From: Aalborgiella sp031390045
Lineage (GTDB): Bacteria > Pseudomonadota > Gammaproteobacteria > Burkholderiales > Burkholderiaceae_C
Reading direction: 5' to 3'
NCBI GenBank assembly: GCA_031390045.1
Contig: JANMTB010000106.1
Coordinates: 1-61,828 of the forward strand
Length of the DNA: 61,828 bases
Below, one piece after another: positions 45,306 to 53,210 of the stretch (positions within the stretch are counted from its first letter, which is position 1; each line of letters opens with the position of its first letter). A program made the position numbers and the translations under genes. The notes beneath the pieces are model-generated. The model was given only the letters and a program-made list of their open reading frames with translations. It had not been told where the DNA came from and ran no database searches.

Positions 45306-46898
45306 ATGAAAAAGACGACACTCAGATTGATCTTAGGTGACCAATTGAACCCATTGCACAGCTGGTTTACAGTGGTGGATTGCAGCGTTATTTACGTGCT
45401 GATGGAACTGCGCCAAGAGACAGACTACGTGCTGCACCATGCGCAAAAAATACTGGCTATCTTTGCAGGTATGCGTGATTTTGCGGCGCTGCTTGAAGCG
45501 GCTGGTCACCGCGTGCATTATGTGAAGATTGACGATGCTGCGAATTTGCCGACCATCACAGAGAACCTAAATGCGCTGATCGCCAAGTACCAAGCCATCG
45601 CTTTTGAATACCAAGCGCCCGATGAGTGGCGGCTGGATATGCAAATGGCTGACTACGTAAAATCGCTCACTCAATCACAGTCAATATCAATGCAAATGGT
45701 TGATTCAGAACACTTTTTCACTGCTCGCGACGAGACAGCTTTGCTTTTCGGTGACCGCAAAAAGTGGCTGATGGAGACGTTTTACAGGCAAATGCGCGTA
45801 AAGCACGGCATCTTGATCGAAGACGACAGCAAGCCGCCTAAGCCTGTAGGTGGTCAATGGAATTTTGATGCTGAGAACCGCAAAGCTTGGCCCGGCTTGC
45901 CGCTAGCACCGTCAGACATTCGTGCTGAGCGTAGAAAAACGCACGACCACAGCGCCCTTTGGACAACGATAGTTAAAGCTGGCGTGAAAAGCTTTGGTGA
46001 GCCCCATGCAAGTAAGTTCGGCTGGCCGCTTAATCGGGCTGAGGCATTGGTGCAACTCGATATTTTTGTAGCCCAAGTCCTCCCTAATTTCGGCGATTTT
46101 GAAGATGCGATGAGCAGTAAGGAATGGCGTTTGTTTCACTCGTTGCTATCGTTTTCAATGAACGTGAAAATGCTGAATCCACGTGAAGTGGTGGCTAAAG
46201 CAGAAGCAGCGGGGCGCTCAGGCGCTGCGCCGCTGGCCGCGGTGGAAGGTTTTATTAGGCAAATATTGGGTTGGCGCGAGTTTATGCGCGGGTTTTATTG
46301 GGCAAAGATGCTAGACAGTTTGCCAGCAACGTATGCCGATAACAACTATTTCAACCACCAAATGCCATTGCCAAAGTGGTTTTGGACGGGCAAAACCCAG
46401 ATGCGCTGCATGGCTGCCGCCATCGGACAATCGTTAGAGCAAGCCTACGCCCACCATATTCAACGGCTGATGGTGATTGGTAACTTTGCACTCTTGGCAG
46501 GGGTGAACCCGAAAGAACTTCACCACTGGTATTTGGGTATTTATATCGACGCCTTTGAGTGGGTCGAGCTGCCCAACACCGTGGGCATGAGCCAGTTTGC
46601 TGATGGCGGCTTGTTAGCGACCAAGCCTTACGTCAGCAGCGCCGCCTATATTGACCGCATGAGCGACTACTGCAAAGGCTGCCATTACGATAAAAAACTA
46701 AGGGAAGACACGCCCAACAAAAAAGCCTGCCCCTTCAACGCGTTGTATTGGGACTTTCACGTCAAGCATGCTGATAAATTAGCCAACAACCCGCGCATAG
46801 GCATGGTTTACCAGCAATTGAAAAAGATGGATGCTAGCAAAATTGAAGCGTTTCAAGTTCAAGCGGCAAACTTGAAAGGGCGCTTGGATAATCTGTAA
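45306..46898 (+). CDS. FeS-BCP family (bacterial 6-4) photolyase
   Basis: A 530-residue protein of the iron-sulfur bacterial cryptochrome/photolyase family, whose studied members repair 6-4 photoproducts. N-terminus TLRLILGDQLNPLHSWF; FAD-domain motifs ILGWREFMRGFYWAKM and NALYWDFHVKHADKL are typical. Cluster ligands are expected at the cysteine in MRCMAAAIGQ and in DYCKGCHYDKKL and KKACPFN, and all are present. With the two neighbours this makes three different photolyase lineages in 5 kb. An AAGGTAAAT ribosome site precedes the ATG. Confidence 0.9.
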   Translation: MKKTTLRLILGDQLNPLHSWFTVVDCSVIYVLMELRQETDYVLHHAQKILAIFAGMRDFAALLEAAGHRVHYVKIDDAANLPTITENLNALIAKYQAIAFEYQAPDEWRLDMQMADYVKSLTQSQSISMQMVDSEHFFTARDETALLFGDRKKWLMETFYRQMRVKHGILIEDDSKPPKPVGGQWNFDAENRKAWPGLPLAPSDIRAERRKTHDHSALWTTIVKAGVKSFGEPHASKFGWPLNRAEALVQLDIFVAQVLPNFGDFEDAMSSKEWRLFHSLLSFSMNVKMLNPREVVAKAEAAGRSGAAPLAAVEGFIRQILGWREFMRGFYWAKMLDSLPATYADNNYFNHQMPLPKWFWTGKTQMRCMAAAIGQSLEQAYAHHIQRLMVIGNFALLAGVNPKELHHWYLGIYIDAFEWVELPNTVGMSQFADGGLLATKPYVSSAAYIDRMSDYCKGCHYDKKLREDTPNKKACPFNALYWDFHVKHADKLANNPRIGMVYQQLKKMDASKIEAFQVQAANLKGRLDNL

Positions 46899-46944
46899 CC
46901 CAAACGCTTAATTCAGATAAATTTAGCCGCGCTTCACTTGTAAT

Positions 46945-47802
46945 TTAGCCCCGATTCCTGCGCTCTGCCTCACCCACACGTGGCTCACCCATACGGTTCA
47001 CGGTTAAAACGGGTCCTGGTTGATTCAGCATTTGCACGTGGTGCTGACGGCCACGGAACTCATAGGTCACATCCCAATAGACAGGCGTTGTGTTTGGCTC
47101 GTTCACGCATTTTTTGACATTGCGCGTGACGACCACTTGGCCAGGGCGACCATTGACTGCTGCCACGTTTGCACCAACCGCAGCGCCAGCTACTGCACCA
47201 CCAATCGTTGCTAAATCTTTGCCACGTCCACCGCCAAACTGGTGCCCAATCACGCCACCCAGCACGGTTCCAGCCAACATGGATGGATCGGGAGCAAAGG
47301 TTTGCACGACTTGCTCAGCTTCGACCCAGCAGCGCTGCTTAGGTTCACCAAAGACCGCGCGAACGGCGACTACGTCAGCTTCATAGAGTCGATTTTCTCC
47401 CCGACGTGGCCGTGTGTCATAGGCAGGCATAGCCGGTGGTGCGTAGCGCTCGGGTTCGATTTTTGTCGGCATAACGACAACGGTTCGTACCGATGAGGCT
47501 CTGTCATTGATGCCCATTGCGTTGAAGGAAGGGTAGTTGCCAGGGCGCAAGACCGTGCATCTACCGGCAAAATTAACGTCTTCACAAATTTCCCAAACTT
47601 TAGTGCCTAGTACAACCACGGAAGAAGCCGTGTCATTGAAACCGTAGGCGCGTAAATCAGGCAAATTTTCTTGGCTGGTGAAGTTTCTGCCTTGAAAGTT
47701 TTCATGCTCAAACACAATGATTTGCGCACTAGCCAGTACAGTTGTTGCAACAGCAGCAGTGATAACGGTACTTTTTAGAATTGCTTTGAAGCTTACTTTC
47801 AT
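46945..47802 (-). CDS. Exported beta/gamma-crystallin domain protein with glycine zipper
   Basis: A 285-residue exported protein: signal peptide (about 1-26), then two Greek-key beta/gamma-crystallin motifs (IIVFEHENFQGRNFTSQENL and WEICEDVNFAGRCTVLRPGN), which in bacteria often bind calcium. After a proline-rich linker comes a glycine-zipper segment (LGGVIGHQFGGGRGKDLA, GGAVAGAAVGANVAA) like those of SlyB/Rcs-type envelope proteins, then a basic strand. Probably in the outer membrane or periplasm; the role is not known. It converges on the FeS photolyase gene. Confidence 0.82.
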   Translation of the reverse strand: MKVSFKAILKSTVITAAVATTVLASAQIIVFEHENFQGRNFTSQENLPDLRAYGFNDTASSVVVLGTKVWEICEDVNFAGRCTVLRPGNYPSFNAMGINDRASSVRTVVVMPTKIEPERYAPPAMPAYDTRPRRGENRLYEADVVAVRAVFGEPKQRCWVEAEQVVQTFAPDPSMLAGTVLGGVIGHQFGGGRGKDLATIGGAVAGAAVGANVAAVNGRPGQVVVTRNVKKCVNEPNTTPVYWDVTYEFRGRQHHVQMLNQPGPVLTVNRMGEPRVGEAERRNRG

Positions 47803-47928
47803 GTCTATCTCCTATAGGTTTTAAATGATGGTCAAAAATCTTTCTAGATTTTAAAAAAAGTATATACCTGAACGATCTAGAAAAATGCACCTAGGAGACA
47901 TTGGGATCACCCAAAGATGATATTTTTT

Positions 47929-48725
47929 TCACCCAAACCACTTATTCACATCCAAAGTTCCCCGCTCGCCAATGCTGTCTGCATGTGCCTTTAACCATTC
48001 CCGCCCACGCTCGTTGCCTTGCACGCGCAGCAGTTCTAAAAAAGGTGTGTGGGCTAGCACTTTGGTGTCTGATCGCTCTAAGGTGGGTAACTCGTTGATA
48101 TCGATCATATGAAAGCGCATGTCATGTAAGCGCTGCTCAAGCCTACCTTTGTCGAATTGACTTCTTTCAGAAAAATGAGCGGCTTGCGTAAACATTCGCA
48201 TTTCCCGCATAAAGTGGGCGCTGAAGGCTAAGTCGTTGATGCGGGTTTCAATCTCTTCGACGGTGTTGAGCTTGCCTTCACGCAACAACGGGTTGAGCAG
48301 TACCAATAGCACGTCGGCAGAATCACAGTCGTAAAACAATGGGAAAACCGCTGGGTTGGCCGTGTATCCGCCGTCCCAGTACAGTTCACAGTCGATTTCA
48401 ATGTCGTGATGAATCTTGGGCAGGCAAGATGAGGCTAACAGCACGTCCACCGTCAACTCGTTTTCGCGAAAGATGCGTAATTTACCAGTGTTGACCTGCG
48501 TGGTACCCATGAAGAGTTTGAATGGGCTGTTTTTTTTTGCAAGCCTTCAAAGTCGATTTGCCGCTTCAACACGTCACGCAAGGGGTTCAAACCAAGGGGG
48601 TTGAGCTGGTATGGCGAGAATTGCCCCGCCCAGTTGGCCATCATTTTGCTGGCTGTGATTGGTGTAGTTTCAGTATTGATCAAATCAACTTCCCTCACTT
48701 GTCGTTTGTAGAAATGTACAAACAA
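47929..48725 (-). pseudogene. Broken patatin-like phospholipase gene (5'-truncated and frameshifted)
   Basis: The minus strand encodes the C-terminal half of a patatin-like phospholipase in two frames. The upstream part gives PYQLNPLGLNPLRDVLKRQI and DFEGLQKK; the downstream part gives SPFKLFMGTTQVNTGKLRIF, LLASSCLPKIHHDIEID and YWDGGYTANPAVFPLF with the catalytic Asp-Gly-Gly. The join falls in a run of nine T (48530-48538; nine A in the sense strand): one extra A would restore one frame. The N-terminal region with the oxyanion glycines and the nucleophile GxSxG is missing upstream, so even a corrected frame would lack the catalytic serine. Confidence 0.85.
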
Positions 48726-48734
48726 ATATCAGTA

Positions 48735-48835
48735 TAGGGTTTTCCCTTATAAATGGATGAAAAAAGGGTAAAAATGGATGGAAGTTGGTTAAAAATTGGT
48801 TGGAAAAACGAGAAAAATGGATCAAAGCACGAATC
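48735..48835. other. C-free, AAAATGGAT-rich intergenic stretch
   Basis: Between the patatin remnant and the pseudouridine synthase gene the plus strand has no C from 48747 to 48808 and repeats AAATGGAT three times, with GGTTAAAAATTGGTTGGAAA in between. A small AGGGTTTTCCCT hairpin precedes it. It may be a degraded repeat or leader; no gene is seen in it. Confidence 0.5.
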
Positions 48836-48881
48836 AGCTACAAAGTGAGCGAAACAAATTGCGCGCAGGCTATGATTAGCC

Positions 48882-49688
48882 ATGAGCAAAATGATGCATT
48901 TAGAAGATATTCTGTATACCCAAGGCTTCGGCACGCGCCGTGTGTGCGCGGGTTTGATTGAAAAAGGGTTGGTAGAGGTCTATTTAGAGGATAAATCTTC
49001 ATCAGCCGGCGTATTTGTTGCCAAGATAGCTATGGATAATGTAGCAAATTACGTTACAAAAGGATTCCGCTTTCGGGTGCAAGGCGTTGATTGGGAATAC
49101 CACGAGATGGCTTATGTGCTGTTTAACAAACCTACAGGCAGCGAATGCTCTCAAAAGCCGTCCATGCACCCCAGCATCTACACCTTTTTGCCGTCGCCGT
49201 TGCGTCTACGTCCGCAAAAAAGCGCGATTCAAGGCGTGCAGGCTGTTGGGCGATTGGACCAAGACACCACGGGTATGCTGTTGATGAGTGACGATGGCCA
49301 GTTCATTCACCGCATGAGTTCGCCGAAAAAGCACGTGTCCAAGGTCTATGAAGTGATCACCAAACACCCGTTGGACGACAAACAACTGCAAAAGCTGCTC
49401 GCTGGTGTCGTTTTGGACGATGACCCGAAGCCCGTCAAAGCCGCAGCGGCCGAAATAATCTCTGAGCATCACATTAAACTCACTTTGACAGAGGGCAAAT
49501 ACCACCAAGTCAAGCGGATGCTGGCGGCTGTGAGCAACCGCGTGGAGGGGCTGCACAGATCGCAAATTGGTGGTTTGAAGCTGCCGGACGACCTGTTGCC
49601 AGGTCAATGGCGCTGGCTCAATGAGGCGGATATGGCGTTGATGCTTAGCTCGCCATCTTCACAAATGACTCAAAGTAAGGCTGAATGA
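48882..49688 (+). CDS. 16S rRNA pseudouridine synthase (RsuA-like) with repeat-derived insert
   Basis: A 268-residue pseudouridine synthase of the RsuA/RluB group: an N-terminal S4-like RNA-binding segment (LEDILYTQGFGTRRVCAGLI) and a catalytic domain with the aspartate in AVGRLDQDTTGMLLMSDDG, then VSKVYEV and LTEGKYHQVKRMLAAVSNRV. Between the S4 part and GFRFRVQG about a dozen extra residues (SSAGVFVAKIAMDNVAN) are encoded by a dispersed-repeat copy. The start may be ATG 48882 or 48891. It overlaps the creatininase-like gene by 4 bases (ATGA). Confidence 0.87.
   Translation: MSKMMHLEDILYTQGFGTRRVCAGLIEKGLVEVYLEDKSSSAGVFVAKIAMDNVANYVTKGFRFRVQGVDWEYHEMAYVLFNKPTGSECSQKPSMHPSIYTFLPSPLRLRPQKSAIQGVQAVGRLDQDTTGMLLMSDDGQFIHRMSSPKKHVSKVYEVITKHPLDDKQLQKLLAGVVLDDDPKPVKAAAAEIISEHHIKLTLTEGKYHQVKRMLAAVSNRVEGLHRSQIGGLKLPDDLLPGQWRWLNEADMALMLSSPSSQMTQSKAE
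49000..49051 (+). repeat. Dispersed 50-bp repeat, copy 10 (inside the RsuA-like gene)
   Basis: CATCAGCCGGCGTATTTGTT, then GCCAAGATAGCTATGGATAA and TGTAGCAAAT. It is translated as SAGVFVAKIAMDNVAN. The consensus TAA after GCC is AAG here, keeping the frame open. Confidence 0.85.
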
Positions 49689-50503
49689 TGCGCTATCCAC
49701 TGAAAACTACGGCTATTTGGCTTGCTTTGTTGTGTTTGCCTTTGTCTGTTTTTTCACAAAAAAGTGTTTATTTAGAAGAGCTTACGACACAAGAGGTCAG
49801 CGCGATGGTGAAAAATTCACCTTCATTGGTCATCATTCCTGTGGGCGGTACCGAGCAAAACGGGCCGCACATGGCGCTTGGTAAGCACAACACCCGCGTC
49901 AAGGTGCTGGTAGGGCGGATTGCTCAGCAATTAGCTGCTCAAAAAATCAACACCATCGTCGCGCCCGTGGTGAGCTATGTACCCGAAGGCAACATCAGCC
50001 CACCGACCGAGCACATGAAGTGGGCAGGCACGATATCGATTTCTGATGACGCCTTCAAAAGCATGCTGCTTTCGGCGGCGCGTAGCTTTCGGCAGCATGG
50101 GTTTACCGATATCGTGATATTGGGTGACAGTGGCAATTACCAGTCCATGCTGGCGCAAGTGGCGGTTACCTTCAACAAAGACAGCAAAAATGCACCTGCA
50201 CGCATGCATTTCATTGGCGATTACTACAAAGCAACGCAAGCCAACTATATCGCCGCTTTACAGGCAAAAGGGCTGAGCGACGCTGAAATCGGCACCCACG
50301 CTGGATCGGCAGACACGTCACTCTTGATGGCGATTGAGCCCATCATGGTGAAACCCGACAAGTTTGCCGAAGCTGCCAAAGAAGGCAGGGCAGGTGGCAC
50401 ACTGGGCGACCCCAGAGCCGCCACCGCAGCATTAGGCCAAATAGCAGCGGACGCTATGGTTAAAATGAGCATCTTAGCAATACAAAAAGCAATTCAGAAA
50501 TGA
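49685..50503 (+). CDS. Exported creatininase-family protein with altered metal ligands
   Basis: A 272-residue protein with a signal peptide (about 1-24) and the creatininase fold: VIIPVGGTEQNGPHMALGKH, YVPEGNISPPTEHMKWAGTI, DIVILGDSGNYQ and GTHAGSADTS. In cytoplasmic creatinine amidohydrolases the first motif is usually EQHGPHLP followed by a metal-binding aspartate; here EQNG and LGKHN stand in these places, so the metal site is changed. It is linked by 4-base overlaps to the genes on both sides. The substrate is unknown; it need not be creatinine. Confidence 0.8.
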   Translation: MMRYPLKTTAIWLALLCLPLSVFSQKSVYLEELTTQEVSAMVKNSPSLVIIPVGGTEQNGPHMALGKHNTRVKVLVGRIAQQLAAQKINTIVAPVVSYVPEGNISPPTEHMKWAGTISISDDAFKSMLLSAARSFRQHGFTDIVILGDSGNYQSMLAQVAVTFNKDSKNAPARMHFIGDYYKATQANYIAALQAKGLSDAEIGTHAGSADTSLLMAIEPIMVKPDKFAEAAKEGRAGGTLGDPRAATAALGQIAADAMVKMSILAIQKAIQK

Positions 50504-51912
50504 CGATTGGCATGATTACAAATACGAAGACAAATACGAAAACATTGAAGAAGTTGCTGATTGCCGCTGCCAGTGTGCTAGCGGGTAGTGCGATTGTGGG
50601 TGCTTGGGCTGTGGCTCAAACCACGACTCAGCCGACTGTTCCAGCTAATCAGTCGACGCTTAAAAAAGAATCAAATTTGGCTGCAGCCGGCGCATCTGTT
50701 GCCTCTGGAGCTATTAATACAGTAGCAGGAATGCCTGCTGTGGTTGATCCTAAAAACCTCTACAGCGAGACTGTATCGAGCAAAATGAGCCCCGCTGTTG
50801 AGGGCGCTTTGGAGCGCGTGTATGTACCGAATCGCGGTGAAAACACAGTCTCGGTGATTGACCCGAACACACTAAAAGTTATCGACAAATTCAAAGTCGG
50901 CATCAACCCGCAGCACGTCGTACCGTCGTGGGATTTGGGCACGCTGTGGGTGGCGAACAATGCCGAGGGCCGCACCGACGGTAGCTTGACACCCATCAAC
51001 CCGAAAACGGGAAAATCTGGCAAATCCATCCCTGTAGATGACCCGTACAACCTGTATTGGTCAACAGACGGCAAATTTGCGATCGTGGTGGCAGAGGCCT
51101 ACAAACGCCTTGATTTCCGCGATGCGAAGACCATGGAGATGAAGTTCACGATACCTACGCCTTTGTGCGCTGGCATCAACCATGCAGATTTTTCGATTGA
51201 CGGCAAATTTGCGGTATTCACCTGCGAATTCAACGGCTCCATCACCAAAATCGACTTGGTGAACCGCAAGGTGCTTGCAACAGTCAAACTCAATGCGTAT
51301 TTTGACCGTCCTAACGCCTTGGCGGCCATTGCAAAAGTCAACCCGACTGCAACCAGCGCACTGAGCACAAAAATGCGTTACATTGCAGACCCCGACAGTC
51401 CAGGCTCGCAAATTTGTACCACGCCAGGTATGCCGCAAGATGTGCGGATTTCGCCTGATGGTTCTACTTTTTATATTGCCGATATGATGGTCGACGGTGT
51501 GCATGTGGTGGATGGTGAGTCGTTCAAGCAAACTGGTTTCATTCCTACGGGTAAGGGTGCACACGGCATTTACCCTAGCCGCGATGGCAAAAGTTTTTAT
51601 GTCGCCAACCGTGGCAGTAACAAAATTCGGGGCACACCGAATGGTCCTGGCAGCGTTTCCGTGGTGGATTTTGCAACCAAAAAAGTCACTAAAACGTGGG
51701 CCATTCCTGGCGGTGGCAGCCCTGACATGGGCAACGTCAGCGTAAATGGTAAATACCTATGGCTGGGTGGCCGCTATGACGACACCGTGTACCGTTTTGA
51801 TACCGATACGGGCGCGGTAGACAAAATCAAGGTTGGCCGCGAGCCGCATGGCTTGACGGTTTGGCCACAACCAGGTCGTTACTCATTAGGTCATACCGGT
51901 AATTTGCGCTAA
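50500..51912 (+). CDS. Exported YVTN/YncE-like beta-propeller protein
   Basis: A 470-residue exported protein: after a leader (KLLIAAASVLAGSAIVGAWA, cleavage near AVAQ) and a linker, residues about 100-460 form a beta-propeller with YVTN-type repeats (VYVPNRGENTVSVIDPNTLK, FYIADMMVDGVHVVDGES, FYVANRGSNKI). The linker residues LAAAGASVASGAINTVAG are encoded by a dispersed-repeat copy. It overlaps the creatininase-like gene by 4 bases (ATGA), so the two exported proteins are made together and may act on the same substrate or complex. No catalytic site is apparent. Confidence 0.85.
   Translation: MTIGMITNTKTNTKTLKKLLIAAASVLAGSAIVGAWAVAQTTTQPTVPANQSTLKKESNLAAAGASVASGAINTVAGMPAVVDPKNLYSETVSSKMSPAVEGALERVYVPNRGENTVSVIDPNTLKVIDKFKVGINPQHVVPSWDLGTLWVANNAEGRTDGSLTPINPKTGKSGKSIPVDDPYNLYWSTDGKFAIVVAEAYKRLDFRDAKTMEMKFTIPTPLCAGINHADFSIDGKFAVFTCEFNGSITKIDLVNRKVLATVKLNAYFDRPNALAAIAKVNPTATSALSTKMRYIADPDSPGSQICTTPGMPQDVRISPDGSTFYIADMMVDGVHVVDGESFKQTGFIPTGKGAHGIYPSRDGKSFYVANRGSNKIRGTPNGPGSVSVVDFATKKVTKTWAIPGGGSPDMGNVSVNGKYLWLGGRYDDTVYRFDTDTGAVDKIKVGREPHGLTVWPQPGRYSLGHTGNLR
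50680..50729 (+). repeat. Dispersed 50-bp repeat, copy 11 (inside the YVTN gene)
   Basis: GCTGCAGCCGGCGCATCTGT, then TGCCTCTGGAGCTATTAATA and CAGTAGCAGG. It is in the same reading frame as copy 10, with TCT in place of the consensus stop TAA, giving AAGASVASGAINTVAG. Confidence 0.75.
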
Positions 51913-51951
51913 ATTTTGCCTTTTAGGGCTTTTTAGCTATATTGGAGTGCT

Positions 51952-52950
51952 ATGAACTTGATGCTTAACTCCTTTTGGCGAGCTGCTGCGTACTGCTTGC
52001 ACCCACGCGTGATCGCGCTGTCGTTTTTGCCGCTAATCATCATGATCGGTTTAGCGCTGGGTGTGGGCTATTTCTTTTGGGAGCCGGTGCTGGAATGGGT
52101 GCGCGTGTCGCTCGATTCATTTGGCTGGATGACGACCATTTGGACATGGTTGCAAAACAATGGCATGGGCAGCTTAAAAACGGTGTTGGTGCCGCTCTTG
52201 GTGATTTTTGCCATCACGCCCGTTGTGGTGATTTTGTCGCTTATCTTGGTCGCGGTATTGATGACGCCGGCGATGGTGTCATTAGTCTCAGAGCGGCGTT
52301 TCCCGAAGCTTGAGCACAAAAAAGGCGCTTCTTTTGCGGCGATGGTGGGGTGGTCATTCAGTTCAACCTTGGTCGCTGTTTTGGCGTTGCTGGTGTCGAT
52401 TCCGCTGTGGTTTATTCCGCCCTTGATTTTGATTGTGCCACCCTTGATTTGGGGCTGGCTGACCTACCGTGTCATGAGCTTCGACGCCTTGGCTGAGCAC
52501 GCCAGCAGCGAGGAGCGGAAAACGCTTTTGAAGAATCACCGTGGCAATTTGTTGGTCATAGGCATCATCAGCGGCTACCTAGGCGCCGCACCTAGTTTGG
52601 TGTGGGCGTCGGGTGCGTTGTTTGCGGCGGCATTCATTGTTTTAGTACCTGTAGCGATTTGGATTTACACGCTGGTGTTTGGTTTTGCTTCGTTGTGGTT
52701 CAGTCACTATTGCCTAGCGGCATTGGCGCAATTGCGGGCAGAAAAAGCCATTGCAGAAGCCGCTGCAGAGGCTACTAAAGTGGCAGATCAATTAGCAGAA
52801 CAAGTAGCAGCCAAAGCCGCTGCCCAAACCGCCGCTGCTGCAGCCAAGGCAAGCGCGGCGGCATTTCCTGCGTCTTCAACCTATGCGCCCACACTGGAAT
52901 ATATTGAAGAAGTTCCTAAAAAGATCGATCCGCCCAAAATGGGTTTTTAA
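51952..52950 (+). CDS. EI24-domain (CysZ-like) membrane protein with Ala-rich tail
   Basis: A 332-residue inner-membrane protein with about five or six hydrophobic segments. The early FWRAAAYCLHPRVIALSFLP and the later WGWLTYRVMSFDALAEHASS are typical of the EI24/CysZ-like family, some members of which transport sulfate. The last about 85 residues are a charged, alanine-rich stretch (AEAAAEATKVADQLAEQVAA) likely to form a coiled coil in the cytoplasm. It is 39 bases after the YVTN gene and on the same strand. Confidence 0.8.
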   Translation: MNLMLNSFWRAAAYCLHPRVIALSFLPLIIMIGLALGVGYFFWEPVLEWVRVSLDSFGWMTTIWTWLQNNGMGSLKTVLVPLLVIFAITPVVVILSLILVAVLMTPAMVSLVSERRFPKLEHKKGASFAAMVGWSFSSTLVAVLALLVSIPLWFIPPLILIVPPLIWGWLTYRVMSFDALAEHASSEERKTLLKNHRGNLLVIGIISGYLGAAPSLVWASGALFAAAFIVLVPVAIWIYTLVFGFASLWFSHYCLAALAQLRAEKAIAEAAAEATKVADQLAEQVAAKAAAQTAAAAAKASAAAFPASSTYAPTLEYIEEVPKKIDPPKMGF

Positions 52951-52992
52951 AGTTCACCGTATAAAAATCGGCACTTATTTCAACAAGATTGC

Positions 52993-53043
52993 GATCTAGC
53001 CGGCGCATTTATTGCCTAAGCAGCTATCATAAACATAGCAAAT
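52993..53043 (+). repeat. Dispersed 50-bp repeat, copy 12 (intergenic)
   Basis: GATCTAGCCGGCGCATTTAT, then TGCCTAAGCAGCTATCATAA and ACATAGCAAAT. First of two copies in the 260-base gap between the EI24 and CinA-N genes. Confidence 0.9.
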
Positions 53044-53083
53044 ATTAAAAGTCTAGTTTTGGATAATTTTATATGGATTTGAC

Positions 53084-53132
53084 GACTTAGCCGGCGTGAT
53101 TATTCATATATTTGCTATCAATTCGATAGTAA
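53084..53132 (+). repeat. Dispersed 50-bp repeat, copy 13 (degenerate, intergenic)
   Basis: GACTTAGCCGGCGTGATTAT, then a changed middle TCATATATTTGCTATCAATT and CGATAGTAAA. The left core and the ATAG right end are kept. The remaining 78 bases up to the next ATG show no clear promoter or ribosome site. Confidence 0.7.
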
Positions 53133-53210
53133 AAAGGTATTCTCTGTTATTTGTCTGCATAACCTTTTAATGATCTCCCTGAAGATTGTCCCTGTAAACT
53201 TGACCCATTT

